Positions 43,478 to 53,217 are shown, counted from the stretch's first letter. The stretch is 64,000 bases of DNA from Rhizobium etli 8C-3 (GCF_001908375.1 NZ_CP017241.1:1119001-1183000); one strand, 5' to 3'. Notes: generated by a model from the sequence alone, not told the origin. Made by a program: numbers and translations.

Positions 43478-43714
43478 ATGGAACGCCAGCACGCCAGATT
43501 GATTGCAACGCTATCATTGGCCGTGGCCGCAGCGAGCGTCGCTGCGGCGCACCCTGAATCTCGCTGCACCTGCCGCAATCGGGATGGCACGAAGTACGAG
43601 CTTGGCCAGACTGTCTGCATCAGGGTGGGCGGGGCGTCTTATCTCGCGCGCTGCGAGATGGAGCTGAACGTCACCACATGGCGTAAATTGCGGGACGGTT
43701 GTCCGGAGGCCTGA
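43478..43714 (+). CDS. Small secreted Cys-rich hypothetical protein
   Basis: The 78-residue precursor has a signal peptide (LIATLSLAVAAASVAAA) and a mature part with five Cys, including CTCRNRDG, TVCIRVG, ARCEME and DGCPE. These could form two disulfides in the periplasm. It resembles short secreted proteins common in rhizobia. Function is unknown. An upstream TTG adds 14 residues but spoils the signal peptide. Confidence 0.7.
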   Translation: MERQHARLIATLSLAVAAASVAAAHPESRCTCRNRDGTKYELGQTVCIRVGGASYLARCEMELNVTTWRKLRDGCPEA

Positions 43715-43797
43715 CCGCAGCGGCGGCCGCACTTGAAAGCGCATCCAATCAGCCGAGGCCGGTCCAGGCGTGCCGGGTACAGAACATCCGGGGACCG

Positions 43798-44763
43798 TTA
43801 TCTGATCACCGGCTCGCCGTGATAACGGCGCTTTGACGGCTTCGACACGCCGAATCCGACTTCCATCATCAGGCGCGGCGTATGCTTGGCGAGCGTTCCC
43901 ATATGGAATCCGAATGGATCCTCGACAAAGCCGGTGCCTGCCTTTCCCATCAGCGTGAGCGCGCTCTCCTTGCCGTAGAAGCCAAGCACGTCTTCGGCCG
44001 GATGCCCGACAAGCAGCGTCAACTGATGCTTCATCCGGCGACGGTTGTGGCTGCCTTGGACATAGACATGCGGACCGGCATCTGCGTCGACGTCGGAAAG
44101 ATAGAAGAAGAATTTCAGCATCCGCCAGTCGTCGAGATCGAAGTGGAACTTGAACGAGGCGCGGCTGAGATCGGCTTCCGAGGCAGACGTCGTCGGGAAA
44201 CTCCACCATGTTCGCGTGGTGATCAACTTTGCCTCGCCGCCGAGATAATGCCGGGCGATATCGAGAAGCAACGGGTCTTGCTGCACGGCGACCGCTGCCT
44301 TGCATTGCAAAACCCGCTCGAAATGATGGCCGCTCAATATCGTGCGCCCGAAGCGGCGTTCGGCTTCGGCATGCTCTGCGGCAAGAAACTCGATCTTGCG
44401 CTCGAAATTACCGAAACACGGGGTCTCGCGTGCAAAACGGGCGATTTCCTCATGGACGGCTGGCGGCAAAGTGAGGCCGGTGAAGATGCCATTTCTTCGC
44501 AGTTCCGCGGCTGCTTTGTCCGCCTTGATCCCGCCAAACATTGACGGTGCTGCCGTTGGCGAAGACGGAGCTGGTCTGGCGGTCAGCCAATGGGCGCGGC
44601 GGAAAGGCATCGTGCGCGCCAGCAGGAACATCGGCAGCCAGGCGGGATTTTCCTTGAAGTCGGTCAAATAGGTTGGTACGCGCGCTGCCATGCGGCGAAA
44701 GGCCCCGCCTGTGCGGGCAATGGCTTCGAGGTCTTTCGGCCGAGATTTGGGAGTATCAAACAT
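43798..44763 (-). CDS. Phytanoyl-CoA dioxygenase (PhyH)-like Fe(II)/2-oxoglutarate oxygenase
   Basis: The 321-residue protein has an apparent double-stranded beta-helix core. The metal-binding motif is FHFDLDDWRMLKFF (His-x-Asp, near residue 205), with a distal His in YVQGSHNRRR or FGFHMGTLAKH. An Arg downstream could bind 2-oxoglutarate. Such enzymes hydroxylate small molecules or lipids. The substrate is unknown; the rhizobial relatives often lie near polysaccharide genes, but none is here. AAGGA lies 7-8 bases before the ATG. Confidence 0.72.
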   Translation of the reverse strand: MFDTPKSRPKDLEAIARTGGAFRRMAARVPTYLTDFKENPAWLPMFLLARTMPFRRAHWLTARPAPSSPTAAPSMFGGIKADKAAAELRRNGIFTGLTLPPAVHEEIARFARETPCFGNFERKIEFLAAEHAEAERRFGRTILSGHHFERVLQCKAAVAVQQDPLLLDIARHYLGGEAKLITTRTWWSFPTTSASEADLSRASFKFHFDLDDWRMLKFFFYLSDVDADAGPHVYVQGSHNRRRMKHQLTLLVGHPAEDVLGFYGKESALTLMGKAGTGFVEDPFGFHMGTLAKHTPRLMMEVGFGVSKPSKRRYHGEPVIR

Positions 44764-44975
44764 CTGACATCCTTATTCGAACATGGTTTCCATGGCGTTG
44801 CCCGCGGCCTCGCCACATGGTAGAAGGTTTTGGATCATGATGCAATGCAACATGGGAACTGCCGCCCGCTAAAAATTTTTATAACAAATTGAATCAATTG
44901 AGTTAATCTCAAACATTGGTCGAGCCATCCCGGACAGGAAGCTACACCCATGTGTAAGTGGGCAAAAATTCTCGC

Positions 44976-46316
44976 CTAGAAGAAGTGGAAGTCGTCGGCT
45001 ACAAGTGATGTGCCACGGCTCACGGCCGCAAAGGCCACCGCTGCCGCATCGCCGCTCCCGTCTGCATCGAAGAACAGGCGGCCGGAGCATGTATCGTAGA
45101 TGATGTGGTCGTCCTCATCCAGCGCGGCTCTGCCCTTGGCGAAGGCATCGGTGTCGAGCGCGCCCGCCGCAACTCCGACGAAAACGGAGCTGTCCAGCCT
45201 GAAGACGTCGTCAGCGGAGCTGAAGTCGAGGATTTTGTCGCAGTTCGCCGGGCCGGGTTCGCTGTCGAAAACGAATATGTCGCCGCCCGCCCCGCCATAG
45301 ATCCTGTCGTGGCCGGTTCCGCCGTTGAGAGTGTCGTTGCCGCTGCCGCCGCGCAGGCGGTCCTTGCCAGCGCCGCCATCAACGGTATCGTCGAACGCGC
45401 TGCCGGTGATCTGGTCATTGCCGCCCATCGCGGCAACGAGAACCGGGTGATCGTAGGCCTCATAGCTGGCGACGTCTTTCGCATCGGTGAGCGCGACCTC
45501 TTCGGCCGGCGGCCCGATCATGATGGTGATCGTCGCCAGACTGCTGTTGCCCTGGCCGTCTGTGGCATAAACCGTGAAACTGTCGGTGCCGGTGAAGCCG
45601 GCCGATGGAGAATAGTCGAAGAGGTTGCCGTTAAGGTAGTCCTGGTGATAGTGCAGGCTGCCCGCATACTGGCCCTGGTGGAACGGGTAATAGCCTGCTT
45701 CATATCGCGTCTCCTGCTGCAGCGTGCCGTGGTCCGGTCCGTCCACGACGACGAAGCTCAACAGGTCGAAATCGGCATCCGTCGCGCTGAACTCGATGTC
45801 GTCTAGCGATTGGCCCGGCGAAAGCGTGAAGCTCATGTCGGCGGCGCTGGGCTGATGGTTGACGAAGGTGTCGGACTGCAGCGCGCCGCCTTCCAGGATG
45901 ATCTGATGCGGACCGTACTGGGTGTTTTCGCCGCCGAAATATTCGTTGGCGCCCTGCCATGTCACCACTATGTCGTCGGGGCTTTCGGCAGCGACGGAGA
46001 CAATCTCGGTCGAAAGATAGGCTGCCTGGTCCGAAAGCGTGCGGATATAGCGGCCTTCATTGTCGAAGACGATAGTTTCCACAGTCGTGAAGATCTCAGT
46101 CCTGCCGTCATTGGTAAAGGTGGTGACGGTAAAGAAGCCGTCGAACACGTCGACCGAGGCAAGATCGACCCAGCCAAACGGATAATCCGTATGTGCGCCC
46201 CCCGGTCCGAGGACGTCGCCGTCCGTTTCCGTTATGCTGAAAAGTATCGCATCGGGGCTCTCGTTGTTGATGTCTTCCCATACGGCAAGCTCACTGCCAT
46301 TGCTCAAAGTGGGCAT
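44976..46316 (-). CDS. RTX-type calcium-binding repeat protein, probable type I secretion substrate
   Basis: The 446-residue protein has no signal peptide. It has a beta-rich N-terminal part, a cadherin/tandem-95-like domain (about residues 155-270; ADMSFTLSPGQSLDDIEFSATDAD), and about four GGxGxDxxx nonapeptides near residues 300-350 (GGAGKDRLRGGSGNDTLNGG). The C-terminal segment resembles other RTX secretion signals (DDVFRLDSSVF, ending DDFHFF). It should be exported by a type I system with C-terminal recognition and fold on binding Ca2+. No ABC exporter genes are adjacent. AAGGAAAA precedes the ATG. Confidence 0.82.
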   Translation of the reverse strand: MPTLSNGSELAVWEDINNESPDAILFSITETDGDVLGPGGAHTDYPFGWVDLASVDVFDGFFTVTTFTNDGRTEIFTTVETIVFDNEGRYIRTLSDQAAYLSTEIVSVAAESPDDIVVTWQGANEYFGGENTQYGPHQIILEGGALQSDTFVNHQPSAADMSFTLSPGQSLDDIEFSATDADFDLLSFVVVDGPDHGTLQQETRYEAGYYPFHQGQYAGSLHYHQDYLNGNLFDYSPSAGFTGTDSFTVYATDGQGNSSLATITIMIGPPAEEVALTDAKDVASYEAYDHPVLVAAMGGNDQITGSAFDDTVDGGAGKDRLRGGSGNDTLNGGTGHDRIYGGAGGDIFVFDSEPGPANCDKILDFSSADDVFRLDSSVFVGVAAGALDTDAFAKGRAALDEDDHIIYDTCSGRLFFDADGSGDAAAVAFAAVSRGTSLVADDFHFF

Positions 46317-46479
46317 CGTGTTTTCCTTCGTTGCAGGGAAACGGCACTGCGGACACCTTCACGGACAGGCAAGGATAGGCTGGGATGCGGGCCGATCAAG
46401 CTTCGTAATGGGTTTGGCGCTTCCTTCGGCACGCTTGCTGGAAATCTGGTAAACTTTCTTCCTCAACAAGGAGTGGGTT

Positions 46480-47118
46480 ATGTCCACAAGTGACCGGCAA
46501 GCCCACTGGCAGACTGTCTACACGACCAAGGCGGACAGCGAAGTCAGTTGGTACGAGGAGACGCCGGAGCTCTCGATGGTCCTTCTGCGTCAAGCCGGGC
46601 TGACGCCGGAAATGTCCGTGATCGACATCGGCGGCGGAACCTCGCGGCTGGTCGATGCACTTGTGGCATCGGGCCAGGCCCATATCAGCGTCCTCGATCT
46701 GTCTGCCGCGGCCATCGAGACGGCTAAGTCGCGACTGATGGATGCAACGCGTGTCGAGTGGATCATATCGGACATCACCGCCTGGACGCCGGGTCGCCAG
46801 TATGATCTCTGGCACGATCGCGCCGCCTTTCACTTCCTGACGGAGGCGGCCGACCAAGAGGCCTATGTCCGGGTGTTGTGGCAGGCTCTCAAGAATGGCG
46901 GCAAAGCCGTGATCGGCACCTTTGCGCCCGACGGACCGGAAAGATGCAGCGGCCTGCCGGTCGCCCGCTACGATGCGCAAGGTCTGCAGGCGGTTCTCGG
47001 CAGCGGCTTCAAGCTTGCCGCAACGTGCCGGCATGAACACACGACGCCATGGGGATCGGTGCAGCAATTCCAGTTCTGCACTTTCGAGAAGGTCGCTGGC
47101 GCGCGACCATTTGCCTGA
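46480..47118 (+). CDS. Class I SAM-dependent methyltransferase
   Basis: The 212-residue protein has methyltransferase motif I as VIDIGGGTSRLVDAL (near residue 47) and the acidic VLDLSAAAIETAK strand near 70. DITAWTPGRQYDLWHDRAAFHF marks the active-site region. The N-terminal HWQTVYTTKADSEVSWYEE is typical of small thiol or tellurite-type methyltransferases. The substrate is unknown. AAGGAG lies 6-7 bases before the ATG. It is divergent from the RTX gene. Confidence 0.85.
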   Translation: MSTSDRQAHWQTVYTTKADSEVSWYEETPELSMVLLRQAGLTPEMSVIDIGGGTSRLVDALVASGQAHISVLDLSAAAIETAKSRLMDATRVEWIISDITAWTPGRQYDLWHDRAAFHFLTEAADQEAYVRVLWQALKNGGKAVIGTFAPDGPERCSGLPVARYDAQGLQAVLGSGFKLAATCRHEHTTPWGSVQQFQFCTFEKVAGARPFA

Positions 47119-47418
47119 TCGATCCGAAACGCCGGCACGGCCGGCTCTGCCATCGCCGTCCCATCGATCGAGGTGTTGCGGCGCGTTGTCGCGTCTCCTT
47201 CCGTCTTCCGTGTGAAGCCAGGTGAGGGGAGCTTCGAAGCCTGAAAGGAACCAACGATCTGGCGGTGACGTACCGGTGTTCGCACCGTGGAAATTTGCAA
47301 CGACAATGCCTGCAGGGGCCTTGAAATTCGTTAGGGCAATATCGAAATGTAATCCTGATTGTCATCGGCCGCTGGTTGGCGAAGAGTTGCGTTTCGAGAC
47401 CGTGGTCGGCTACGCTTG

Positions 47419-47444
47419 AAAGATACCAGCCGTATGGTATCTTT
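47419..47444. promoter_or_regulatory. Perfect 10-bp inverted repeat upstream of an unknown gene
   Basis: AAAGATACCA and TGGTATCTTT form a perfect inverted repeat with a GCCGTA spacer. It lies 127 bases before the ATG of the unrecognised protein at 47571, in the 452-base gap 47119-47570 that otherwise holds no clear gene. The shape is that of a TetR-type operator; a role is inferred. Confidence 0.5.
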
Positions 47445-47570
47445 ATTCGATACTGTTGGCCGACGGCCCATGGTCGGCCAGGTCAAAGATTTTTGCCTGC
47501 CGGGATGGCCCGAATGTTGTTTCAAGATTCCGGCAGCGCCCTATCCGAAACAAACATTTCTGATCGCGTC

Positions 47571-48281
47571 ATGTATAAATCAATCGCCTCCCTGAGCAGC
47601 GCGGACAACCCGCGGCTTTACAAGGTTCTTTTCGACCATTTCTCCTCGCTCTATCCGGCAATAGCCAAATCGAGCGTGGCTGAGTTTCACCTGGGGGGCG
47701 ATCAGACTTTTCGGCTCCTTCGAGGGGCAAAGGACCTCACTTTCGAGGTTGTCTACTCCGACATTTCCCGGTTCGCCTCGATCACCCGATCGTTGAACTC
47801 ACGAGCACGAAATTACATCACGGGCTTCGCTCTTCAGTGGAGCACTTCTCGCGTGGCACCGCCACGAAGACTCCTTCAGCTTCCTCGTCCGCTTGATGAA
47901 ACGCGGGTTCCTGAAGATGTCCTGATGGTGATCTTCCATCTTGACCAAGCCGACCCGGCCGAAGTCGAGCGAAAGATCAAGGGATGCATCAGCGCGCTCT
48001 ATCCCCCCGGGTCGAAATTGCAGCGAGAAGCGCAGGACTGCAACGGGCAAAGAGCGATAGCGCAGCTGGCCGACTGGCTGTCGTTTCAGGATGCAAAGCG
48101 CGTGCTTGACATCGAAGACCCGGACCATGCGGCAATGATGCTCATCTCGATGATGTTTGGAGGAATGGCATCCCGGTTGACCGCAGGTGGCGGCTTGCCG
48201 GACAGATCGAGCCTTATTGGCTATCTCAAAGGGTGCATCCACCTCTTCGTGAGAGGTTGCCGCTGCAAAGAGGCCGCCTGA
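47571..48281 (+). CDS. Unrecognised protein with a TetR-like C-terminal region
   Basis: The 236-residue protein starts MYKSIASLSSADNPRLYK. Residues about 150-230 (VERKIKGCISALYPPG, DIEDPDHAAMMLISMMFGG, YLKGCIHLFVRGCR) resemble the ligand domain of AefR-like TetR proteins. No helix-turn-helix is visible before it in any frame, and the N-terminal 120 residues match nothing I know. It may be a regulator that lost or replaced its DNA-binding domain. No clear ribosome site; ATGs 22 codons upstream are alternatives. Confidence 0.5.
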   Translation: MYKSIASLSSADNPRLYKVLFDHFSSLYPAIAKSSVAEFHLGGDQTFRLLRGAKDLTFEVVYSDISRFASITRSLNSRARNYITGFALQWSTSRVAPPRRLLQLPRPLDETRVPEDVLMVIFHLDQADPAEVERKIKGCISALYPPGSKLQREAQDCNGQRAIAQLADWLSFQDAKRVLDIEDPDHAAMMLISMMFGGMASRLTAGGGLPDRSSLIGYLKGCIHLFVRGCRCKEAA

Positions 48282-48574
48282 CCGGATGGGCCTGCACGGC
48301 GCCCGACTGGCTGCTGTTCACGACCCGTGCAGAGGCCTCGTCAGCTTGTGCGGGGCAGGGCGATATTGACGTCTAAATCCTGTTCGTTCCGCGCGATTGT
48401 GGCAAAAATACAACGTGAATTGGTTGGAAATTAATTTGGGTACGAAGGCGTTTATTAAATAATTGACGGGCTGGCGCATCGCCTGTTCTAAAGGTTGCGT
48501 TGCCGCAGCAAATTGCCCCGGCAACTCCTGGCGGACTGAAATTTCAGGGGACCGCATCCATCGCGCTAGCAAGA

Positions 48575-48593
48575 GCCAACCTTGGCGGTTGGC
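48575..48593 (+). promoter_or_regulatory. 5'-UTR stem-loop of the porin gene
   Basis: GCCAACC-TTGGC-GGTTGGC forms a perfect 7-bp stem directly ahead of the GGAACGGAG ribosome site. Similar hairpins stabilise abundant porin mRNAs, but that role is inferred. The rest of the gap 48282-48612 is AT-rich promoter-type DNA without a gene. Confidence 0.45.
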
Positions 48594-48612
48594 CTCTGGA
48601 ACGGAGACAAAA

Positions 48613-49710
48613 ATGAACATTAAGAGCCTTCTTCTCGGCTCCGCTGCTGCCCTCGCAGTAGTTTCCGGTGCTCAGGCCGCCGACGCCATCGTCGCTGCCG
48701 AACCGGAACCGGTCGAGTACGTCCGGGTCTGCGACGCCTACGGCACCGGCTACTTCTACATCCCGGGCACCGAAACCTGCCTCCAGATCGGCGGGTACAT
48801 CCGTTTCGACGTTGGCTTCGGTGCTGGCGACGCATTGAAGAACAACGGTTCTGAGGACTGGGATGCCCGCACGCGTGCGCACATCAACGTCATCGCAAAG
48901 AGCGATACGGAATATGGCGTTCTTACGAGTGCGATCATTCTTGAATCCAATTTCCGCCCGAACGAAGTTGACAGCGACGCTCGTTCGGCTGGGGCATCGT
49001 CGACGTTCGGCAGTTCTCAAGACAGCACCGGCATCGACGAAGCTTACATCGATCTCGCCGGCTTCCGTGTTGGTAAGTTCGCCAACTGGTGGGATGATGA
49101 CTTTTCGGGTGAAACCGATGTCATGACGACTCTCGATGGTTCGACAAAGCAGAATTCCATCCGCTATCAGTACGACGCTGGCGACTTCTATGCCGGTATT
49201 GCTCTCGAAGAACTGGTCCAGACAGAGGGCGGCAATGCCAACAACCTCGGCATCGACGGTTCCATCGGTGGCAAGCTCGGCGGCTTCACCTATGCGATCA
49301 TCGGCGCTTACGATACCGACGCCCAGGAAGGTGCGGTACTTGCAAAGGTCGGTGTTGACGTTGGCCCGGGAACGCTCTCTGTTGCCGGTATCTATTCGAC
49401 CGGTCTCGGCGATCAGGGCTTCAACGGCTATTACGATGCCGGCGAATGGTCCGTGGCTGCCCAGTACGCGCTCAAGGCCACCGACAAGTTCACGGTCACA
49501 CCGGCTGTCCAGTACATCGACAACATCGATGCCGACGCAAGTGGCAGCTGGGACAGCGGCAGCGAGTTGCGCGCCGGCGTTACGCTCGATTACGAGGTCG
49601 TGGAAAATCTTTCCACAAAGCTCACTGCAACCTATGTTTCGGACGATCACGACAATGCGGCCGATCAGGACTGGGTCGAAGGCTTCTTCCGCCTTCAGCG
49701 CGACTTCTAG
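48613..49710 (+). CDS. ropA: Outer-membrane porin of the rhizobial RopA/Omp2b family
   Basis: The 365-residue precursor has a signal peptide cleaved at GAQAADA (about residue 22). It has the family start EPVEYVRVCDAYGTGYFYIPGTETCLQIGGYIRFD (described as one conserved block, residues about 33-67, with two Cys). A beta-barrel of alternating strands follows, ending in Phe, as required for outer-membrane assembly. It forms a general diffusion channel. GGAACGGAG lies before the ATG, with a stem-loop just upstream. A perfect terminator follows. Paralogues are common in this group, so the exact symbol is uncertain. Confidence 0.9.
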   Translation: MNIKSLLLGSAAALAVVSGAQAADAIVAAEPEPVEYVRVCDAYGTGYFYIPGTETCLQIGGYIRFDVGFGAGDALKNNGSEDWDARTRAHINVIAKSDTEYGVLTSAIILESNFRPNEVDSDARSAGASSTFGSSQDSTGIDEAYIDLAGFRVGKFANWWDDDFSGETDVMTTLDGSTKQNSIRYQYDAGDFYAGIALEELVQTEGGNANNLGIDGSIGGKLGGFTYAIIGAYDTDAQEGAVLAKVGVDVGPGTLSVAGIYSTGLGDQGFNGYYDAGEWSVAAQYALKATDKFTVTPAVQYIDNIDADASGSWDSGSELRAGVTLDYEVVENLSTKLTATYVSDDHDNAADQDWVEGFFRLQRDF

Positions 49711-49759
49711 TCAAACGCTATAAAACTGATCCGAATAGACCTCTGATCAGTTTCGAGGG

Positions 49760-49791
49760 AAGAGCCCGGTATCCCAGCCGGGCTCTTCTTC
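49760..49791 (+). terminator. Intrinsic terminator of the porin gene
   Basis: AAGAGCCCGG and CCGGGCTCTT form a perfect 10-bp stem with an 8-base loop and a TTCTT tail, 49 bases after the porin stop. The convergent TetR gene ends 5 bases beyond it, so it may serve both. Confidence 0.88.
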
Positions 49792-49795
49792 ACTT

Positions 49796-50428
49796 TCAGG
49801 CAGTCAGTCCATTGGCGAAAATCCTGAGGCTCGAACGAAGATAGGCCCGAGTCCGTTTCGCGCGTTCTTCCAGGTCCATTTCCGCCCGGCCGATGCTCAG
49901 GCTTCCGAAGACGATGCCGACCAGCATGGTGGCTGCAGCGTCTGCGTCATCAACCGTTATGCGGCCCTTCTGCTTCATCTGCCTGAGCCATTCGGCGAGG
50001 TCTGCACGTGCGAGGCTGAAATCGTCCCGCAATTGCGCAACCTGCTCCGCCGCTTCCCAGCCGACCTCGAGCATGAAGTAGTGCTTCATGGCGGCCGCGT
50101 CTGCCGAATCGTCTTCACCGATAAAGAAGATGCCGGCGAGCTGTTCCACCAGCGGAAGGTCTTCGGTTTCCGGGACGAGGAAAATGGATTGGCTTCGGGA
50201 TTTCAGTACATCGCCCAGAAGGTCAGCTTTTCCATTGAAGAACTCGTAGAAGGTTCTTTTGGAAATGCCGCATCGGGCCGCTAGCAAATCAACCGTCGTG
50301 TTGATGTATCCGTATTCGATAAAGACATCGCATCCCACGGCGATTATCTCATCCCGTCGCTGATCGGTGTCCACGCTTTTAGGACGCCCGCGCGGCCTCT
50401 TTACATTTTCCCCAGTTTTTGAACGCAC
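49796..50428 (-). CDS. TetR/AcrR family transcriptional regulator
   Basis: The 210-residue protein begins with an Arg/Pro-rich arm (KRPRGRPKSVD). It has a TetR helix-turn-helix (about residues 22-68; TTVDLLAARCGISKRTFYEFF) and a TetR_C ligand domain ending RSSLRIFANGL. The start codon is GTG, with GAGGGATC immediately upstream. It is divergent from a second TetR gene at 50695. No efflux or enzyme gene lies in the same cluster, so targets are probably elsewhere or autoregulatory. Confidence 0.85.
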   Translation of the reverse strand: MRSKTGENVKRPRGRPKSVDTDQRRDEIIAVGCDVFIEYGYINTTVDLLAARCGISKRTFYEFFNGKADLLGDVLKSRSQSIFLVPETEDLPLVEQLAGIFFIGEDDSADAAAMKHYFMLEVGWEAAEQVAQLRDDFSLARADLAEWLRQMKQKGRITVDDADAAATMLVGIVFGSLSIGRAEMDLEERAKRTRAYLRSSLRIFANGLTA

Positions 50429-50694
50429 GATCCCTCATCGCTTATGATTTCTTTCCGCCCGGCTCTCGACTGATACATGAACCGGGCTGGCGGGTACAGG
50501 TCGTCCGGACCTCGCAGGCGCCGCCCTCACGCCCAGCTCACGCATTGTCACCGCTGCGTTACGATCTCGAACTTCTCAAAAGAATTTGCCCGAAGCAATA
50601 CAGATGTTATTTTGTGCGACACACACAACAGCCATCGCGCCGCACGCTCTGATTGCGTGCGCTGATTGCGTGCCGGGGGGCAAGAGACAAGACG

Positions 50695-51312
50695 ATGGAA
50701 AGTTCATACAGGCGCAGGAAACAGCCGGAGCTGGTCAAGCGGACCCTGATCGATGAAGCGGCAAAACTTGCCGTGCGGGAAGGGCTTGCCTCTGTGACCG
50801 TTCAGGCCGTGTCCGACGCAGCGGGCGTGACCAAGGGCGGCTTCATCCATCATTTTCCGAGCAAGAAGGACCTGATCGACGCCGTCTTCGCTGAACTTCT
50901 CGAAGCGATCGATGACGATATCGATGCCCGCATGGCCAATGACCCCGAGCCCTATGGCTCGTTCACGCGCGCCTACATCGACTCGGTCTTCCAAAACAAT
51001 CTCTGCACCAAGGGCGGCCAGTGGGCGCCGCTGACGATTTCGGCGCTGACGGATCCGTATCTGCGCGACCTCATGGCAAGCTGGACCGAGGAAAGGGCGC
51101 GGCGCCACAACGAGACGGATGGCGATACGCATTTGAGGATCGCGCGCCTTGCTGCCGACGGCATCTGGCTCGCCCATCTCTATAAGATCAGGATCACCGA
51201 TCCAGAGAAGCTGAGGTCCGAGCTTCTGGCAACCACCAGAAAGGCGCATGCTGAGCGCAAGAACCAGGACACTTTGACCCGAATCGGGCATTGCCCTACA
51301 ACCCAAGTCTAA
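50695..51312 (+). CDS. TetR/AcrR family transcriptional regulator
   Basis: The 205-residue protein has the helix-turn-helix [24 protein letters not shown] near residues 38-60, read as one motif. A short helical ligand domain follows, including [25 protein letters not shown] frame 14 codons longer exists but the ATG used sits at the domain start. It is divergent from another TetR gene with 266 bases between and no recognisable structural gene partner. Ligand and targets are unknown. Confidence 0.83.
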   Translation: MESSYRRRKQPELVKRTLIDEAAKLAVREGLASVTVQAVSDAAGVTKGGFIHHFPSKKDLIDAVFAELLEAIDDDIDARMANDPEPYGSFTRAYIDSVFQNNLCTKGGQWAPLTISALTDPYLRDLMASWTEERARRHNETDGDTHLRIARLAADGIWLAHLYKIRITDPEKLRSELLATTRKAHAERKNQDTLTRIGHCPTTQV

Positions 51313-51386
51313 GCCGTCGCCTGTGTTTGCAACTTATTAACCATATTACCCGAAGCTTTCCCAATTTGCTTGGGGGAGCCGGGGTC

Positions 51387-52823
51387 ATGTATGCGCTGAA
51401 GACGGTGGAGGGGGTTGCCGATGAGCCGGCTGGACACAGCGCGGTGGCATTGCGGCATGTCCTTTCCAAACTCGCCGAAGAGGCATCCACGCTCGGCATC
51501 GATCTCGTCGATATCGCCGGCGCCATCCAGGATATGGCGGCGATGTCGGCGCGCCATGCGACGGCGTTCGACCATGTGACGCGGACAGCCCTTTCGATCG
51601 CCGAGACGAACCGGGCAGTTGCCGTGTCGCTCAACGAGACGGACCGGACGGCAGCGGAGGCCCGGCACATGCTGAAGGAATCGGCCGGCCGTCTGTCGGG
51701 CTCGGTCGAAGAGATCGGCCATATGGTGGAGTCCTCCGAGGAGATCAGCGCCGAGATCAATACCTTCTCCAAATCGCTTGCCGATGTCGACAAGGTTGCC
51801 GCAGAAATCAGCACGATCGCGCGGCAGACGAACCTTCTGGCACTCAACGCCGCAATCGAGGCGGCGCGCGCCGGCGAGGCGGGCAAGGGCTTTGCCGTCG
51901 TCGCCTCGGAAATCCGGGCACTATCGCTGCAGACCTCCAAGGCCACTGGCTCGATCCAGGAAACGCTGGACGAGCTGCGCATCAGGATCGACCGTCTGTC
52001 GGCGGCAGGCAGCGGTGCGCGCGAAAGTGCTGCCGGCGCCAAGGACAAGTCCGAGGCAATGCGCGGCGCATTCGGCAAGATGGAGCATGTGATCACCCGC
52101 ATCCTCGACAGCTCGACGGTCATGGCAAGGACGACCGAGGCCGTCGACCAGCAATGCGCCGGTTTTGTCGCCAAGCTCGGCGAGATGTCGGCCGAAGTGC
52201 TGAATTCCAACGTGAAGCTCCAGCATGCCGCAAAGCGCGTCGACAGCGTCGTCGGCCTTTCCGAGAAACTGGTGCAGTTGACCGCGAGCGCCGGTGTGCA
52301 AACGGCAGACAGCCTCTGGATCGCCAAGGCGCAAGGGGTGGCCGCCGCGATTTCCGATGTTTTCGAACATGCCCTCGCCGAAGGGCGCATCGGCCTCGAG
52401 GCGTTGTTCAACCGGCAGTACCGGCCGATCCCGGGAACCGATCCGGTGCAGCTCATGGCGGCATTCACGGAGCTCACCGACCGCCTGCTGCCGCCGATTC
52501 AAGAGCCCGTCGCAGCCTGCGACGAGCGCATTGCCTTTTGCGCGGCGGTCGACGAGAACGGCTACCTGCCGACGCACAACCGGAGATTCTCCGAACCCCA
52601 ACGGCCCGGCGATACGGTGTGGAACACCGCCAACTGCCGCAACCGGCGCATCTTCAACGACCGCGTCGGCCTTGCAGCGGGAAAAAGCACGGCACCTTTC
52701 CTCGTGCAGACCTATCGCCGCGACATGGGCGGCGGCAATTTCGTGATGATGAAGGACATTTCCGCGCCGATCACCGTCTGCGGGCGGCATTGGGGCGGAC
52801 TGAGGCTGGCGGTAAAGGTCTAG
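51387..52823 (+). CDS. Soluble methyl-accepting chemotaxis protein with C-terminal sensor domain
   Basis: The 478-residue protein has no membrane helix or HAMP. The MCP signalling coiled coil is N-terminal, with the hairpin tip [34 protein letters not shown] near residues 145-180 (read as one motif). Residues about 325-478 form a PAS/Cache-like domain ([47 protein letters not shown]). This reversed order with a cytoplasmic sensor is seen in alphaproteobacterial receptors. It should report an internal signal to CheA. GGGGGAG lies 9 bases before the ATG. No che genes are adjacent. Confidence 0.88.
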   Translation: MYALKTVEGVADEPAGHSAVALRHVLSKLAEEASTLGIDLVDIAGAIQDMAAMSARHATAFDHVTRTALSIAETNRAVAVSLNETDRTAAEARHMLKESAGRLSGSVEEIGHMVESSEEISAEINTFSKSLADVDKVAAEISTIARQTNLLALNAAIEAARAGEAGKGFAVVASEIRALSLQTSKATGSIQETLDELRIRIDRLSAAGSGARESAAGAKDKSEAMRGAFGKMEHVITRILDSSTVMARTTEAVDQQCAGFVAKLGEMSAEVLNSNVKLQHAAKRVDSVVGLSEKLVQLTASAGVQTADSLWIAKAQGVAAAISDVFEHALAEGRIGLEALFNRQYRPIPGTDPVQLMAAFTELTDRLLPPIQEPVAACDERIAFCAAVDENGYLPTHNRRFSEPQRPGDTVWNTANCRNRRIFNDRVGLAAGKSTAPFLVQTYRRDMGGGNFVMMKDISAPITVCGRHWGGLRLAVKV

Positions 52824-52860
52824 CGTTGCCGCCCGCACTCCGCCGGTCTATACCGCGCCC

Positions 52861-53217
52861 ATGAGATTGCGCACCGACATCTTCGTTTCCGCCCTCGTGC
52901 GCCGCGTTTTCGCCAGGGGAAATTTCGCCGCTGTCGAGAAGAAGGGGGCGCAGGAAGCGGGTGCCGTCTTCATCCGCCAGCTTTTCCGCGACGGGCGCGA
53001 AACGCTCTACGCGCCTGCCCCGCAGAGCTTCTTCGACGAGGAGGAGAGCGGCATGCGTCTTTTCGAGATCAGGCTTGACAAGGTGGAGGCCGAGACGGTG
53101 CGCGAACTGCTCGACCGCGAGCGGAAATTCGATCCGGATCTCTGGATTGTCGAGCTCGAAGCCGACGACGTCGCGGAGATCGTGCCGCTTGTCGACGAGC
53201 GGAAGAACCCTCTCTAA
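52861..53217 (+). CDS. DUF1491 protein
   Basis: The 118-residue soluble protein matches DUF1491 across its length: LRTDIFVSALVRRVFARGNFAAVEKKGAQEAGAVFI at the start (one motif), then FDEEESGMRLFE and ERKFDPDLWIVELE. The family is confined to alphaproteobacteria and its function is unknown. It lies 37 bases after the chemoreceptor gene and ends 4 bases from the convergent DUF2336 gene. Confidence 0.88.
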   Translation: MRLRTDIFVSALVRRVFARGNFAAVEKKGAQEAGAVFIRQLFRDGRETLYAPAPQSFFDEEESGMRLFEIRLDKVEAETVRELLDRERKFDPDLWIVELEADDVAEIVPLVDERKNPL

